From CALMFT01 sp035333525 (lineage in GTDB: Bacteria > Patescibacteriota > Gracilibacteria > Absconditabacterales > Absconditicoccaceae), in contig DAOQQF010000018.1 of NCBI GenBank assembly GCA_035333525.1, positions 1 to 21,029 of the forward strand: 21,029 nucleotides of DNA. Reading direction: 5' to 3'. Below, piece by piece: positions 8,598-17,334 of the stretch. Position 1 is the first letter of the stretch. The number at the start of each line of letters is the position of its first letter. The notes under the pieces are model-generated. The model worked only from the letters and a program-made list of their open reading frames with translations, ran no database searches and had not been told where the DNA came from. The translations under genes and the position numbers were made by a program.

Positions 8598-9020
8598 ATG
8601 TCATTGTTGATGCCCAATAGATGGAAACGAAGAAAGAGTTTCAAAGGACTTACCTGATGAATTGCCACAAGTGGAACGCAAGTTGCATATGGTGATTTTG
8701 GACTAAAAGCTATGTCCAATGGTTTTGTAACCAATAGAGAATTGGAAGCAGCCAGAAAGGTAATTATTAGATATGTAAGAAAAGTATGAAAGATGCGATT
8801 GAGAGTTTTCCCAGCTCAAACAATCACCAAAAAACCACTAGAAGTAAAAATGGGTAAAGGTAAGTGAGATGTTGATAAATATGCAGTTAAAGTAAAAAGA
8901 GGTAGAGTATTATTTGAAATTAGTTGATTGGATAAAAATACTGCTCAAGAGGCATTTAAGCAAGCAGGATATAAACTTAGTGTAAGAACAAGGGTTGTAG
9001 AAAAAAATGAAATTAATTAA
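8598..9020 (+). CDS. rplP: 50S ribosomal protein L16
   Basis: Large-subunit protein that organises the A-site tRNA elbow contact. 140 residues (E. coli 136). Seen: LLMPNRWKRRKSFKG at the N-terminus, FGLKAMSNGFVTNRELEAAR where the family has the E-x-G-x-I/V-T-x-x-x-I-E-A-A-R helix, FPAQTITKKP, and the conserved MGKGKGD loop with TGA as its last glycine. Five TGA glycines. It precedes rpmC as usual. Confidence 0.97.
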
Positions 9021-9085
9021 AACATATCTTTAATTATTAACTTTTGTTAGTAATTACTCTATTTATTACTATTTATATATACCAA

Positions 9086-9271
9086 ATGAAATATACTGAT
9101 ATACTTACTATGGACTCTCATACACTCAAGGCTGAACTCAAAAAAGCTCAGACTCAGTATGGTGAACTTCAACTCAAAAAATCAATTGCTCCTTGATCGA
9201 TAAAGGATACATCATTATTCAAGACCCTTAGGAGAACTATTGCTCGTATACAGTATAAACTTGCTAACTAG
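9086..9271 (+). CDS. rpmC: 50S ribosomal protein L29
   Basis: Small helical-hairpin protein near the tunnel exit. 61 residues (E. coli 63). Two helices: LTMDSHTLKAELKKAQTQYG and the basic second helix LFKTLRRTIARIQYKLAN, which matches the family's R-R-x-I-A-R-I-x-T pattern. One TGA glycine links them. Order rplP-rpmC-rpsQ is canonical. Confidence 0.93.
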
Positions 9272-9332
9272 CTTTATTGATTTATGAAATAGACTAACTT
9301 TATTTAATATTTAATCTTACTAACTTATTATC

Positions 9333-9575
9333 ATGATTACCAAAGAATGAAAGAATATCAAAGAACTCACATGAACGGTGATTTCTGCAAAAGCAGATAA
9401 AACATTGGTTGTAGAAGTAAAAAGAGTAACTATGCATCCTTTGTATAAAAAAAGATTTACTGTTAAAAAAAAATACTATGTTCATGATGAAAACAATGTA
9501 CACAAAGAAGGTGATGTTGTGACGTTTTTACAAACAAGACCATTGAGTAAGCTCAAAAGATGGATTGTTAAATAA
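9333..9575 (+). CDS. rpsQ: 30S ribosomal protein S17
   Basis: Primary 16S rRNA-binding OB-fold protein. 80 residues (E. coli 84). The family start appears as ELTGTVISAKADKTLVVEVKR, with TGA for the glycine, then HPLYKKRFTVKKKYYVHDE and GDVVTFLQTRPLSKLKRW, where family members have V-x-I-x-E-x-R-P-L-S-K-x-K. Two TGA codons lie in the first 14 codons, so a start at 9333 rather than an internal one needs code 25. Confidence 0.97.
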
Positions 9576-9636
9576 CGTATCATCAATGTTATAATATCTG
9601 ATTATCTCTTATTTATTATTTGAACTAATTGATCCC

Positions 9637-10005
9637 ATGATTCAACATGAAAGTATCGTTGTTGTAGCTGATAATACCGGTGTTACCCAAGGTTTGGTAA
9701 TCGGCATTCTCAAATGAAATAGTAAAAGCGCTTGAATTGGCGACATAGTGACTATTGCTTACAAAAAAGTAAGTAGTTCTTCTACCTTTAAAAAAGCATG
9801 AGTAGGGAGAGCTATGGTTGTAAGAACAGTCAATAATATAAAGAGAGCTGATGGTAGTTATATCTCTTTTGAGGATAATGCAGTTATTTTAGTTGATAAT
9901 AAAAAAGAACCACTGGGAAAGAGAATTTTTTGACCAGTAGCAAAAGAATTGAGAGAAAAGTTTGGTTATAAAGCTATTGCTGCTATGGCACAAGAGATTA
10001 TTTAG
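9637..10005 (+). CDS. rplN: 50S ribosomal protein L14
   Basis: Five-stranded barrel protein at the subunit interface (bridges B5/B8). 122 residues, the standard length. MIQHESIVVVADNTGV corresponds to MIQ-x-x-(S/T)-x-L-x-V-A-D-N-S-G; GRAMVVRTVNNIKRADGSYISFEDNAVILVD and GKRIFGPVAKELRE are diagnostic. Four TGA glycines. Confidence 0.97.
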
Positions 10006-10020
10006 TATATTATACCAATA

Positions 10021-10030
10021 ATCAGATTAT
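10021..10030 (+). repeat. Recurrent intergenic 10-mer ATCAGATTAT, copy 3
   Basis: Exact copy in the 101-nt rplN-rplX spacer. Here it is the centre of the near-palindrome TAATCAGATTA. Confidence 0.5.
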
Positions 10031-10106
10031 TAGTATAATTAGTCATAAAAAAAAACATTATTAGTATTATTAGCATTATTTATTATTACTCTATAAGAAG
10101 TATATC

Positions 10107-10391
10107 ATGAAAAAAATACAAACAGGAGATATGGTTATCGTTACTACATGATCGTTCAAAAGTAAAACTGGCAAGGTTGTCAGAGTTTTGGATGAAAAAA
10201 TATATGTTGAGTGAATCAATATCAGAAAGAGAGCAAAAAAAGGACAGTGATACATAGATGTTCATCTTCCTATCCATTGTTCTAATGTTCAATACCGAGA
10301 TGGAAATGCTGGATCAAAAATAGCAATCAAAATTGAAAATGGCAAAAAAATGAGAGTTGTAAAAAAAACAGGTAAAGCTGTTGAGAAGTAG
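10107..10391 (+). CDS. rplX: 50S ribosomal protein L24
   Basis: Assembly-initiating KOW-domain protein of the large subunit. 94 residues (E. coli 104). KIQTGDMVIVTTGSFKSKTGKVVRV is the KOW motif with TGA in the TTGS position, then VEGINIRKRAKKGQGYIDVHLPIHCSNV, the equivalent of the family's V-x-G-x-N-x-x-x-K-H ... E-x-P-I-H-x-S-N-V. Three TGA glycines. Followed by rplE after 43 nt. Confidence 0.96.
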
Positions 10392-10434
10392 TCTTGGGAC
10401 TTGCCCATGATTTATCACCTATTATAGTCTTGTA

Positions 10435-10983
10435 ATGAGTTTGTACACAGAATTCAAAAAAACACTTATCAAACAACTTCAATCAGAGTTGTGAATTGAT
10501 AATATCCATGAAGTGCCAAAAGTACAGAAAGTTATTGTATGTTCTGGTATTGGAAGTTTAGCTACCAGAAAATCAATCAAGGATTTTGCTGAAGTCGAAA
10601 ATAATCTCAAAGCAATTACTGGTCAAAAACCAGTCTTGATTCTTTCTAAAAAAGCGGTAAGTAACTTTAAATTGAGAGAGAATATGCCGGTTATGCTCAA
10701 GGTAACACTCAGAGGAGAAAGAGCATATGATTTTATTGAAAGATTGGTTCATTTTGTATTACCAAGAGTAAGAGATTTTTCATGACTTAATGAGAAATCC
10801 TTTGATAAAGGGGGAAATCTCTCATTTGGATTCAAGGATTGCGGAGTGTTCCCTGAAGTAAATGTTGATAATCTTACGTTGGCAGCAGGATTACAAGTAA
10901 CCATTGTGCCATCATCATCAAACAAAGTACACTCACTAGCATTATGCAAAAAACTTGGTCTTATTTTCAAAACTAATAACTAA
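10435..10983 (+). CDS. rplE: 50S ribosomal protein L5
   Basis: 5S rRNA-binding protein of the central protuberance. 182 residues (E. coli 179). The start at 10435 (MSLYTEFKKTLIKQLQSELG) gives the usual N-terminal helix; a TGA glycine at 10492 separates it from the rest under the standard code. VPKVQKVIVCSGIG, TGQKPVLILSKKAVSNFKLRE and LPRVRDFSGL (TGA glycine) are family hallmarks. The C-terminal F-x-E family motif reads FGFKDCGVFPEV. Confidence 0.97.
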
Positions 10984-11032
10984 TTTATTATTGTTGATAT
11001 ACATTCTTTATTTTTGATTATAATCATATCTT

Positions 11033-11257
11033 ATGGCTAGAACAGCACTTATTATGAAACAAGCAACCTTGGAAAAAAGAAGACTTTCTGCATTGGCTGC
11101 TGGTAAAAAAATGACCAATATGTGTAAACACTACAATAGATGTAAATTGTGTGGAAGAACAAGAAGCTTTATCAGAGATTTTGGCATCTGTAGAGTTTGT
11201 TTTAGATTTCATGCTAGACAAGGTAATATCTTGTGAGTAAGAAAAGCATGATGGTAG
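11033..11257 (+). CDS. rpsN: 30S ribosomal protein S14, zinc-binding type
   Basis: 30S head protein. 74 residues, the short zinc-dependent form (~61) rather than the ~100-residue cysteine-free form. Four zinc-ligand cysteines are present as CKLCGR ... GICRVC. The C-terminus GVRKAGW, reached only through two TGA glycines, corresponds to the family's GVxKASW. An N-terminal MARTALIMKQATLEKRR makes it slightly longer than most short forms. Confidence 0.96.
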
Positions 11258-11311
11258 GAGTTGATGAATTATTCATTATTATAGAGTATTATTTTATCTT
11301 AATTATATATC

Positions 11312-11716
11312 ATGTCGTATACTAACGCACCAATTATTGATCTTTTGATTCAAGTAAAGAACGCTTATATGGCGAGAAAAACCTCTCTTGAAGGAATTAT
11401 GTATTCAACCTTCAAGGAAAAAGTTTGCTCATTGCTTAAAAAGACTAAATTCATTAAAGAGTATGAGGTTATCACTGATGGTAATAAAAAATCACTTCAT
11501 ATCCAACTTATTGAGTCTTCTCAGATGAATGAAGTTGTTCCTATGATCAAAATTTTTTCTAAGCCTTCAAGAAAGTACTATGTAAGTCATTCAGAAATAA
11601 AAGGTGTTGCTTGAGGTAAAGGTATTGGCTTGATATCAACTGATAAAGGACTTATGTTTACTCATGAAGCCAAGGCAAAAAAACTTGGTGGAGAACTTAT
11701 CGCAGAAATTTACTAA
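11312..11716 (+). CDS. rpsH: 30S ribosomal protein S8
   Basis: Binds the central domain of 16S rRNA and, in E. coli, represses the spc operon. 134 residues (E. coli 130). N-terminal PIIDLLIQVKNAYMARK matches the family's D-x-L-T-R-I-R-N; KPSRKYYV corresponds to K-P-G-x-R-x-Y. The C-terminal GKGIGLISTDKGLMFTHEAKAKKLGGELIAEIY follows a single TGA glycine at 11612. Confidence 0.97.
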
Positions 11717-11772
11717 TCTGCTTATCTTGTATTCAATTATATAACATATATGAGCCAATAAGACTATTAGTG

Positions 11773-11782
11773 ATAATCTGAT
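11773..11782 (-). repeat. Recurrent intergenic 10-mer (inverted, ATAATCTGAT), copy 4
   Basis: Exact reverse complement of ATCAGATTAT in the 103-nt rpsH-rplF spacer. The following bases, CTGATGAGG, are shared with the loop of the tuf terminator near 3450. Confidence 0.5.
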
Positions 11783-11819
11783 GAGGCTTTAATCTTATTT
11801 ACTTAATCTATCTATTTGT

Positions 11820-12368
11820 ATGTCTAAAGTAGGAAAAAAACCAATTCATATACCAGCTTGAGTAGAAGTAATACTTCATAATGGTATTGTTACAGTCAAA
11901 TGACCAAAAGGAACTTTGACTAGACCTATGTATCCAGGTGTTACGATGACTCAAGAGTGAGAAAATCTTCAACTTAGTGCTGAAGGATATGAAATGAGAA
12001 AATTTTGGTGACTCATGAGAGCATTAATTCAAAATATGGTTACTGGAGTTGCTCAATGATACTCCAAAAAAATGCTTGTATTGTGAGTTTGATATACTGC
12101 AAAAGCTCATGGTAGCAACGGTATTGAATTTACACTTGGTTTATCTCATAAAGTATACCACACTCTTCCTGATGGTATAAAAGTTAATTTTGAAAAAGAT
12201 AATAAAAATAATGATATTATGACTTTTGAATCCATAGACAAAGAACTCTTGGGAGAGGCATGTGCTAGAGTTAGACTTATTAAAGCTCCGGAACCATATA
12301 AATGAGCAGGTATTAGATTTACAGATGAGTTTATCAAGCTCAAACCAGGTAAAGCTGCTGCTAAATAA
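11820..12368 (+). CDS. rplF: 50S ribosomal protein L6
   Basis: Two-domain protein near the sarcin-ricin loop. 182 residues (E. coli 177). MSKVGKKPIHIPAGVEV is the family start with TGA as glycine; VTVKGPKGTLTR in domain 1 and the repeated domain 2 fold (GVGYTAKAHG, HKVYHTLPDG) follow. The diagnostic RxxxxPEPYKGxGI motif reads RLIKAPEPYKGAGIRF. Nine TGA glycines. Confidence 0.97.
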
Positions 12369-12431
12369 CCTTGCTTATCAATTATTACTCATTACTTACT
12401 TTTATACTTTATACTCATTATTTGATTTATC

Positions 12432-12788
12432 ATGAATAAACATAAAAATCATCTCCAGACCGTAGAATCAAAACATCTTAGGAGAAAACAAAGAACCAAT
12501 GTTTCTACAAAAGCTCATTTACCATCATTTAGAGCAATTGCGTGAAAGTCAAACATGTATAATGAATTGACTGTTGTAGATCATACTGGTGCTACTATAG
12601 TTCAAAAGAAAGATCTTGGTATGAAGTGAACCAAGGTTGAGAGAGCTATTGAGCTTGGCACAATAGTTGCTTGATTACTCAAAGAAAAAAAAGTAACTCA
12701 GGTGGTTTTCGATAGAAATGGATTTAGATTTATTGGTAGGATAAAAGGACTAGCTGATGGACTTATAACATGAGGAATAACAATCTAA
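12432..12788 (+). CDS. rplR: 50S ribosomal protein L18
   Basis: 5S rRNA-binding protein. 118 residues (E. coli 117). Basic N-terminus with HLRRKQRTNVSTKAHLPSF in place of R-x-x-R-x-R-x-K-x-x-x-T-x-x-R-L-x-V-F-R-S, and the C-terminal VVFDRNGFRFIGRIKGLADGL, which matches V-F-D-R-G-G-x-x-Y-H-G-R-V-x-A-L-A-D-x-x-R. Four TGA glycines. Lies between rplF and rpsE as usual. Confidence 0.95.
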
Positions 12789-12826
12789 TTTACTACTGTA
12801 TTTACTTTTACTAACTCTTCTACACA

Positions 12827-13552
12827 ATGTATTTTATCAACGAACATTTGGAACAAGACGAACAAACTCAAGAGGAACTTTCTACCACTGTTGAATCATC
12901 AACTGAATCTGAAGCGGTGACTGAAGTGACTGACAATATTCAAGAAGTTCAAACCCAAGAACAGTCTCATAGAGGCAAAAAAGGGAAATTTGATCGTAAC
13001 AAAAAATGAGATAAAAGAGATAAGAGACCTAGAAGACAACCTGAAGGTAAAAAAGAGTTTGAGGAAAAGATGCTCGAAGTAAGAAGAGTTACAAGAGTTA
13101 CTACATGAGGTAGACAATTGAGTTTTCGTGCCACTATGCTTATTGGTAACAAGAACGGTAAAATTGGACTTGGTGTAGCAAAAAGTAATGATGTTCAGTC
13201 TGCCGTAGCAAAAGCAACGCATGACGCTTACAAAAATATCGTCAATGTAACTATGACTGCTGATGGAACAGTTCCTTATCCAGTGTTCAAAAAATTTAAA
13301 TCAGCTCAAATTAAACTCGTTCCTGCTAAACCTGGTACTGGTATCAAAGCATGATCATCAGTGAGACTTGTATTGGAGCTGGCATGATATACTAATATAC
13401 TCAGCAAGATAGTTGGTACTAATAATACCTTGAACAATGCTTTATTGACGATTGACATGATATCAAAGTACAAGAATTTTGCTCTTAGATTTGCTCATAA
13501 AATTAAACAAGAACAATCGTCTGAAGAAGTATCACAAGACGTTGCTGAATAA
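12827..13552 (+). CDS. rpsE: 30S ribosomal protein S5 with acidic-then-basic N-terminal extension
   Basis: 30S body protein for mRNA unwinding and decoding fidelity. 241 residues against 167 in E. coli. Residues 1-47 are rich in Glu/Gln/Thr (EHLEQDEQTQEE), 48-75 are rich in Lys/Arg (HRGKKGKFDRNKKG), and the S5 core begins near 80: VRRVTRVTTGGRQLSFRA, GVAKSNDVQSAVAKA, PAKPGTGIKAGSSVR (TGA glycine). A Glu/Ser-rich tail ends the protein. Only the extensions are unusual; no ATG sits at the core start. rpmD does not follow. Confidence 0.96.
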
Positions 13553-13564
13553 TATACATCTTTT

Positions 13565-13574
13565 ATAATCTGAT
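13565..13574 (-). repeat. Recurrent intergenic 10-mer (inverted, ATAATCTGAT), copy 5
   Basis: Exact reverse complement of ATCAGATTAT, 12 nt after the rpsE stop. A related TTCTGATTAT lies at 13591-13600 in the same spacer. Confidence 0.5.
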
Positions 13575-13625
13575 ACGTATTATCGATCAATTCTGATTAT
13601 CTTTTATTATTATATTATCGTACGA

Positions 13626-14057
13626 ATGGAACTTCATATTATACCAAGATCATCTGGTCTCAAAGATAAAGCAAGAAGACTCGGAAGGGGTAATGCTACC
13701 AAAGGTAACTACTCATGAAAATGACTTAAGGGTCAAAAAGCTAGAGCATGAAAAGGTAGTAAGATACCAGCATATTATGAATGAGGTCAAACTCCTTTGT
13801 ATATGAGATTGCCAAAGAAAAAAGGATTCAAGAGATATTATAAACTTACTAATCATACACAGATAGTATGAATTTGAACCTTGGACAAAAACTTTGAATC
13901 AGGTGCAGAAATTACTAAACAATCATTGTACGATAAAAACCTTATTGATACGACCGAATATGGAGTAAAAATTGTAAACAATGGCTCTACTTCCAAAACG
14001 TTCGTATTTGGTGATGATGTATTAGTCACCAAAACTATTGCGGCATATAAAGCGTAA
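13626..14057 (+). CDS. rplO: 50S ribosomal protein L15
   Basis: Late-assembly 23S rRNA protein. 143 residues (E. coli 144). The glycine-rich N-terminal arm is clear: RLGRGNATKGNYSGKGLKGQKARAGKG, split here by several TGA glycines, then YYEGGQTPLYMRLPKKKGFKR, equivalent to F-E-G-G-Q-x-P-L-x-x-R-x-P-K-x-G-F. Gene order rpsE-rplO without rpmD agrees with the loss of L30 reported for Candidate Phyla Radiation bacteria. Confidence 0.97.
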
Positions 14058-14088
14058 TATTTTCATTATTTTCTAATTTGCTTGTTTT

Positions 14089-15387
14089 ATGGAACAATTG
14101 AGAAAAATCTTTTCAAATCCTACGCTCAAAAGAAGGATTTTGATCACCTTATGATTGTTAGCACTTTATAGATTATTAGTGTTTATTCCTGTTCCTTTTG
14201 CTGATATCGACGTATTGGTCAATTTTACTAACTTGGAAAATAGTAGTCTGTCATATTTTGCACTTCTTTTGGGTGGTACATTGGATCAATTTTCACTTTT
14301 GGCGGTAGGTCTTGCTCCTTATATTAACGCAAGTATTATTATTCAATTATTGAATTGAGTGATACCCAAACTTGAACAACTTCAAGAAGAGTGAGAGATT
14401 GGTCAAAAAAAGATTGGTCAAATCACCAGATGGTTAACCTTCCCATTAGCGTTTTTACAATGAATTGGAGTAACATATTTTGTCAATTACTACCTTGGTG
14501 GTAATGCAATTGATCTATCATTTGGCACCATTTTTTTGGTAGCTTTGGTTATGGCATTTGGTTCTATGTTATTGGTATGGATTGGTGATTTAATTACCGA
14601 ACATGGTATCTGAAATGGGACAAGTTTAATCATCTTTGCAAGTATTATAGCAGGTATTACATCAAGCCTCTATAGTTCAATCTGAGCAGCATCAAACAAA
14701 GCATCTATCATACTTTTTATCTTGGTATTTATTGCATTGTTGGTTATACTTTGTATCTTTTTGATTAAAACAATGAAGGAGATACCGGTTATTTATGCTA
14801 GACAGTGAAAAGTGCAACAGACAAGTGTTCTGCCATTTCCATTAAATCCAGTGGGTATGGTTCCGATTATCTTTTCTATCGCATTTGTATCTTTCCCTTA
14901 TCTTCTTACTCAGCTTATCTCCAAATTTGGTGGTTCAACTCAAGGACTCAAAAATGCGGCTGACCGAATTGAGGCAAACTTCAATATTTATAGCAACAAT
15001 CCAACATGGTTGACTATCGGAATATATTTTCTTTTGGTAGTATTTTTTACATTTTTTTATGCATTAGTTCAATACAATCCAGAAAAGATGTCTGATAATA
15101 TCCAAAAAAGAGGAGGCTATATTCCTAGTATCAGACCTGGTAAAGAGACTGTACAATATATCACTAAGATAATCTGACACTTATGTTTCCGATGAGGTAT
15201 ATGATTGTGAGTATTGGCTTGTTATAGTTACTTACTCAATCGTATTCCTTTGTTGCAGAATCTCTTCCAATGATTCGGAACAATACCAGTAATCGTCACA
15301 GGATCATGAATTATCATCATTGTATGAGTCGTCCAAGACATCATGAATAAGATAAAATCTGAACAGTATATGAATGAGTTGGAGTAA
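14089..15387 (+). CDS. secY: Protein translocase subunit SecY
   Basis: Channel-forming subunit of the SecYEG translocon in the cytoplasmic membrane. 432 residues (E. coli 443), with about ten hydrophobic segments separated by charged loops. Family signatures: an N-terminal LRKIFSNPTLKRRILITL, a plug-region LGGTLDQFSLLAVGLAPYINASI, QKKIGQITRW, LPFPLNPVGMVPIIFS in TM7 and KRGGYIPSIRPGKET in the C5 loop. Fourteen TGA glycines, concentrated in the last two helices. Last gene of the operon here: adk, map, infA and the alpha operon do not follow. The spacer to rplO is 31 nt. Confidence 0.97.
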
Positions 15388-15436
15388 GACTTTGATTTAT
15401 CGTGCCAACTTCGACTATATTTCTTTCTATCAAAAG

Positions 15437-15470
15437 AAAACCAAGGACAAAAAATCCTTGGTTTTTCTTT
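15437..15470. terminator. Bidirectional rho-independent terminator
   Basis: AAAACCAAGGA (15437-15447) and TCCTTGGTTTT (15455-15465) pair perfectly over 11 bp around a 7-nt A-rich loop, with T-rich sequence on the plus side and T-rich on the minus side (from A-rich 15430-15440). It serves secY and the convergent gene ending at 15469. Confidence 0.85.
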
Positions 15471-15858
15471 ACCTGTTTCGCAAAAGATAGAGTTTATTTC
15501 CAAAATAAATCATAATCAATAGGAGTGTTATTATTACTATGATTGTTTCTGATGGAGTAAATCCCAAATACTTTCTACATAGTTTAGCAATAAAACCTCC
15601 ATTGAAAAATGATTTTTCTCTTTTTGGGTCTGCCATATCAAGAAATTGATTCCCTATGGCAGTCAATGGACAACCGGCACAAAGAATTTGTACTGGTATT
15701 AAACAAGATGAAAGTACAAAGTGGATTCTCATCCATAATTGATACTTGTCTTGAAGGTCTTCGGGTTGGAAAGACATCCATACACCCCAAAAAAAGAAAA
15801 GAATAACTAATACATGGAAAATCTCTATTCCAATTGCGATCATTTTATAGATCTTCAT
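15469..15858 (-). CDS. DUF2784-like small membrane protein
   Basis: 129 residues from ATG (15858-15856) to TAA. Three hydrophobic stretches (HVLVILFFFWGVW at 15-27, VLSSCLIPVQILCAG near 50, TIIVIITLLLIMIYF at about 105-119) suggest an integral membrane protein. The central CPLTAIGNQF followed by GGFIAKLCRKYLGFTP resembles DUF2784, where a CPLT-x-x-E motif precedes a GFI segment; that match is from memory and the function of the family is unknown. It has eight glycines and none is TGA, so it reads equally well under the standard code, unlike its neighbours; this may indicate recent acquisition. It converges on secY and shares its terminator. Confidence 0.75.
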   Translation of the reverse strand: MKIYKMIAIGIEIFHVLVILFFFWGVWMSFQPEDLQDKYQLWMRIHFVLSSCLIPVQILCAGCPLTAIGNQFLDMADPKREKSFFNGGFIAKLCRKYLGFTPSETIIVIITLLLIMIYFGNKLYLLRNR

Positions 15859-15888
15859 ATACTTCTTGTAACCTGTTTTGTCAGATTA

Positions 15889-15925
15889 CATTCCCAGTAT
15901 ACTCAGAGAGAGATTGTCAAATTTT
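15889..15925. repeat. Dispersed 37-nt repeat, copy A
   Basis: Identical to 19070-19108 except that copy B has one more GA unit in the GAGAGA run. It lies directly upstream of the DUF2784-like gene, reading to the left. Confidence 0.8.
15896..15920 (-). promoter_or_regulatory. Candidate promoter with short TC-repeat spacer
   Basis: On the minus strand TTGACA (15920-15915) and TATACT (15901-15896) are near-consensus but only 13 nt apart, with a (TC)4 run between them. A transcript would start near 15889, about 30 nt before the DUF2784-like gene. The spacer is shorter than the usual 17, so activity in this state is doubtful. Confidence 0.4.
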
Positions 15926-16072
15926 AGCCACTATTCTTTTTGAATTACAATTTAGCTGTCACAAAAAGATCTTTTTAGTTATTTGTATCATAATATATTG
16001 ACTCTGATGATTAAATTATTACATATAAGATAATTTTTCGACAAGTACTTTTATCATTATACAATATGTTTT

Positions 16073-17275
16073 ATGGCAGATACACCACGCTATCAGCGTC
16101 TTATTGATCAATTTGTTCAAGAAAATCAATGTGATAAACAACTAGCAGACTTATCTAATTTTAACGATTCGAAACTCTTTGCAAAACACGTGTCAAGATT
16201 CAAACAAGAGATTTCTCATTTTATAGACTCGAATGATAAGAGAGTTTCTAAAGATAAATTTGCTGCTTATTATTTAGCACATACGTTGCAATTACCATAT
16301 GATACCTTGGCCAATATCACATATCTTTGGTGAGATAAAAAACAAGCAATTAATTATCGATGTTGTTTTTTGGATACTATGTCAGAACAAGAATATATAG
16401 AATATCTTTGTCAATTAATTTTAAGCTATGCAGAAGACGATGTAATGTATCTCGCTTTTGCACCAAAATTACTTGATGTTATACCAGATGATTCATTTCT
16501 CTATCTGGCTACAGCTGCATCACTATGATTAAGATTATATATATTGTGAGAATATGATACAGCGGCGTATTACCTTGAAGATGTGTTTACCTTGATAGAA
16601 TATTTGGATGATGCATGATCAGATTTTCAATTAGAGGTTATCTGTGCGTACGGTAAGATTCGATTTGACTACTATATTCAAAAATTATGATCTCAAGATA
16701 CTGATATATGAGCTCAAGCTAGTGAAGTATTGCAATATACAAAGGAAATCTTTAGAGCTGCAGCTCGCTATGCAACCACATTACACAATAAGGCATTGGT
16801 GCAATATCGACAAGCACTTGTGATGTATGAAGAGGGTAATAGAGGTCAAGCGCTTTTGGATATGCGTATGTCTACTACCGTCTATCATACATATTATTTG
16901 AATGCGCAAATTTTTCTTGCATGATTATATAAAGAAGATAAAAGATATACAGAAGTATATCATAGATGTCTTTTGCCTGCGATAGAAGCTATCAATAACA
17001 AAAAAATATCTCATCCGACAATGCATCAATTATATAGTATGTATCATATTTTGGCAGATAGTTTTTTTCAGCTTCAAGATTATCAATGATCATATTTGTA
17101 TTATAAGGCACTTTATGATTTTTTGGAATCATGAGATGAATGAGATATGTTATGAATCTCAGAACATATGAGTGAAATATATACAAGGTATTATCAATTG
17201 TTATGTATGAAAAATGCATCTACACCAAGTAATGTATTGTCTATAGATACCAATCGGACTATAACAAAGACATAG
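16073..17275 (+). CDS. Alpha-helical repeat (TPR-like) protein
   Basis: 400 codons with ATG start and TAG stop, crossing about a dozen TGA glycines. The sequence is almost wholly helical, with helix pairs that resemble tetratricopeptide repeats: LRLYILGEYDTAAYYLEDVF (~150-170), KALVQYRQALVMYEEGNRGQAL (~240-265), YKEDKRYTEVYHRCLLPAI and ADSFFQLQDYQGSYLYYKAL (~325-345), where an Ala/Gly-x-x-x-Y/F-x-x-(A/G) spacing is visible. No signal peptide or catalytic motif is seen, so a cytoplasmic scaffold or regulator is likely. Strict TPR assignment is inference. It is a lone gene, convergent with the broken ATPase gene. Confidence 0.75.
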
Positions 17276-17305
17276 TTTATGGGTCATTAAGATACGAGTA
17301 TTAGT

Positions 17306-17334
17306 AATAGATAAATATGTTTATTTATTCTATT
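17306..17334. terminator. Weak AT-only hairpin between convergent genes
   Basis: AATAGATAAATA and TATTTATTCTATT pair with one bulge around a short loop between the two convergent stops. It overlaps the TAG of the minus-strand gene. Possible bidirectional terminator. Confidence 0.3.

Noticed and set aside
13553..13625. rpmD (L30) between rpsE and rplO
   Set aside because: The 73-nt spacer is too short to encode L30; it is absent.
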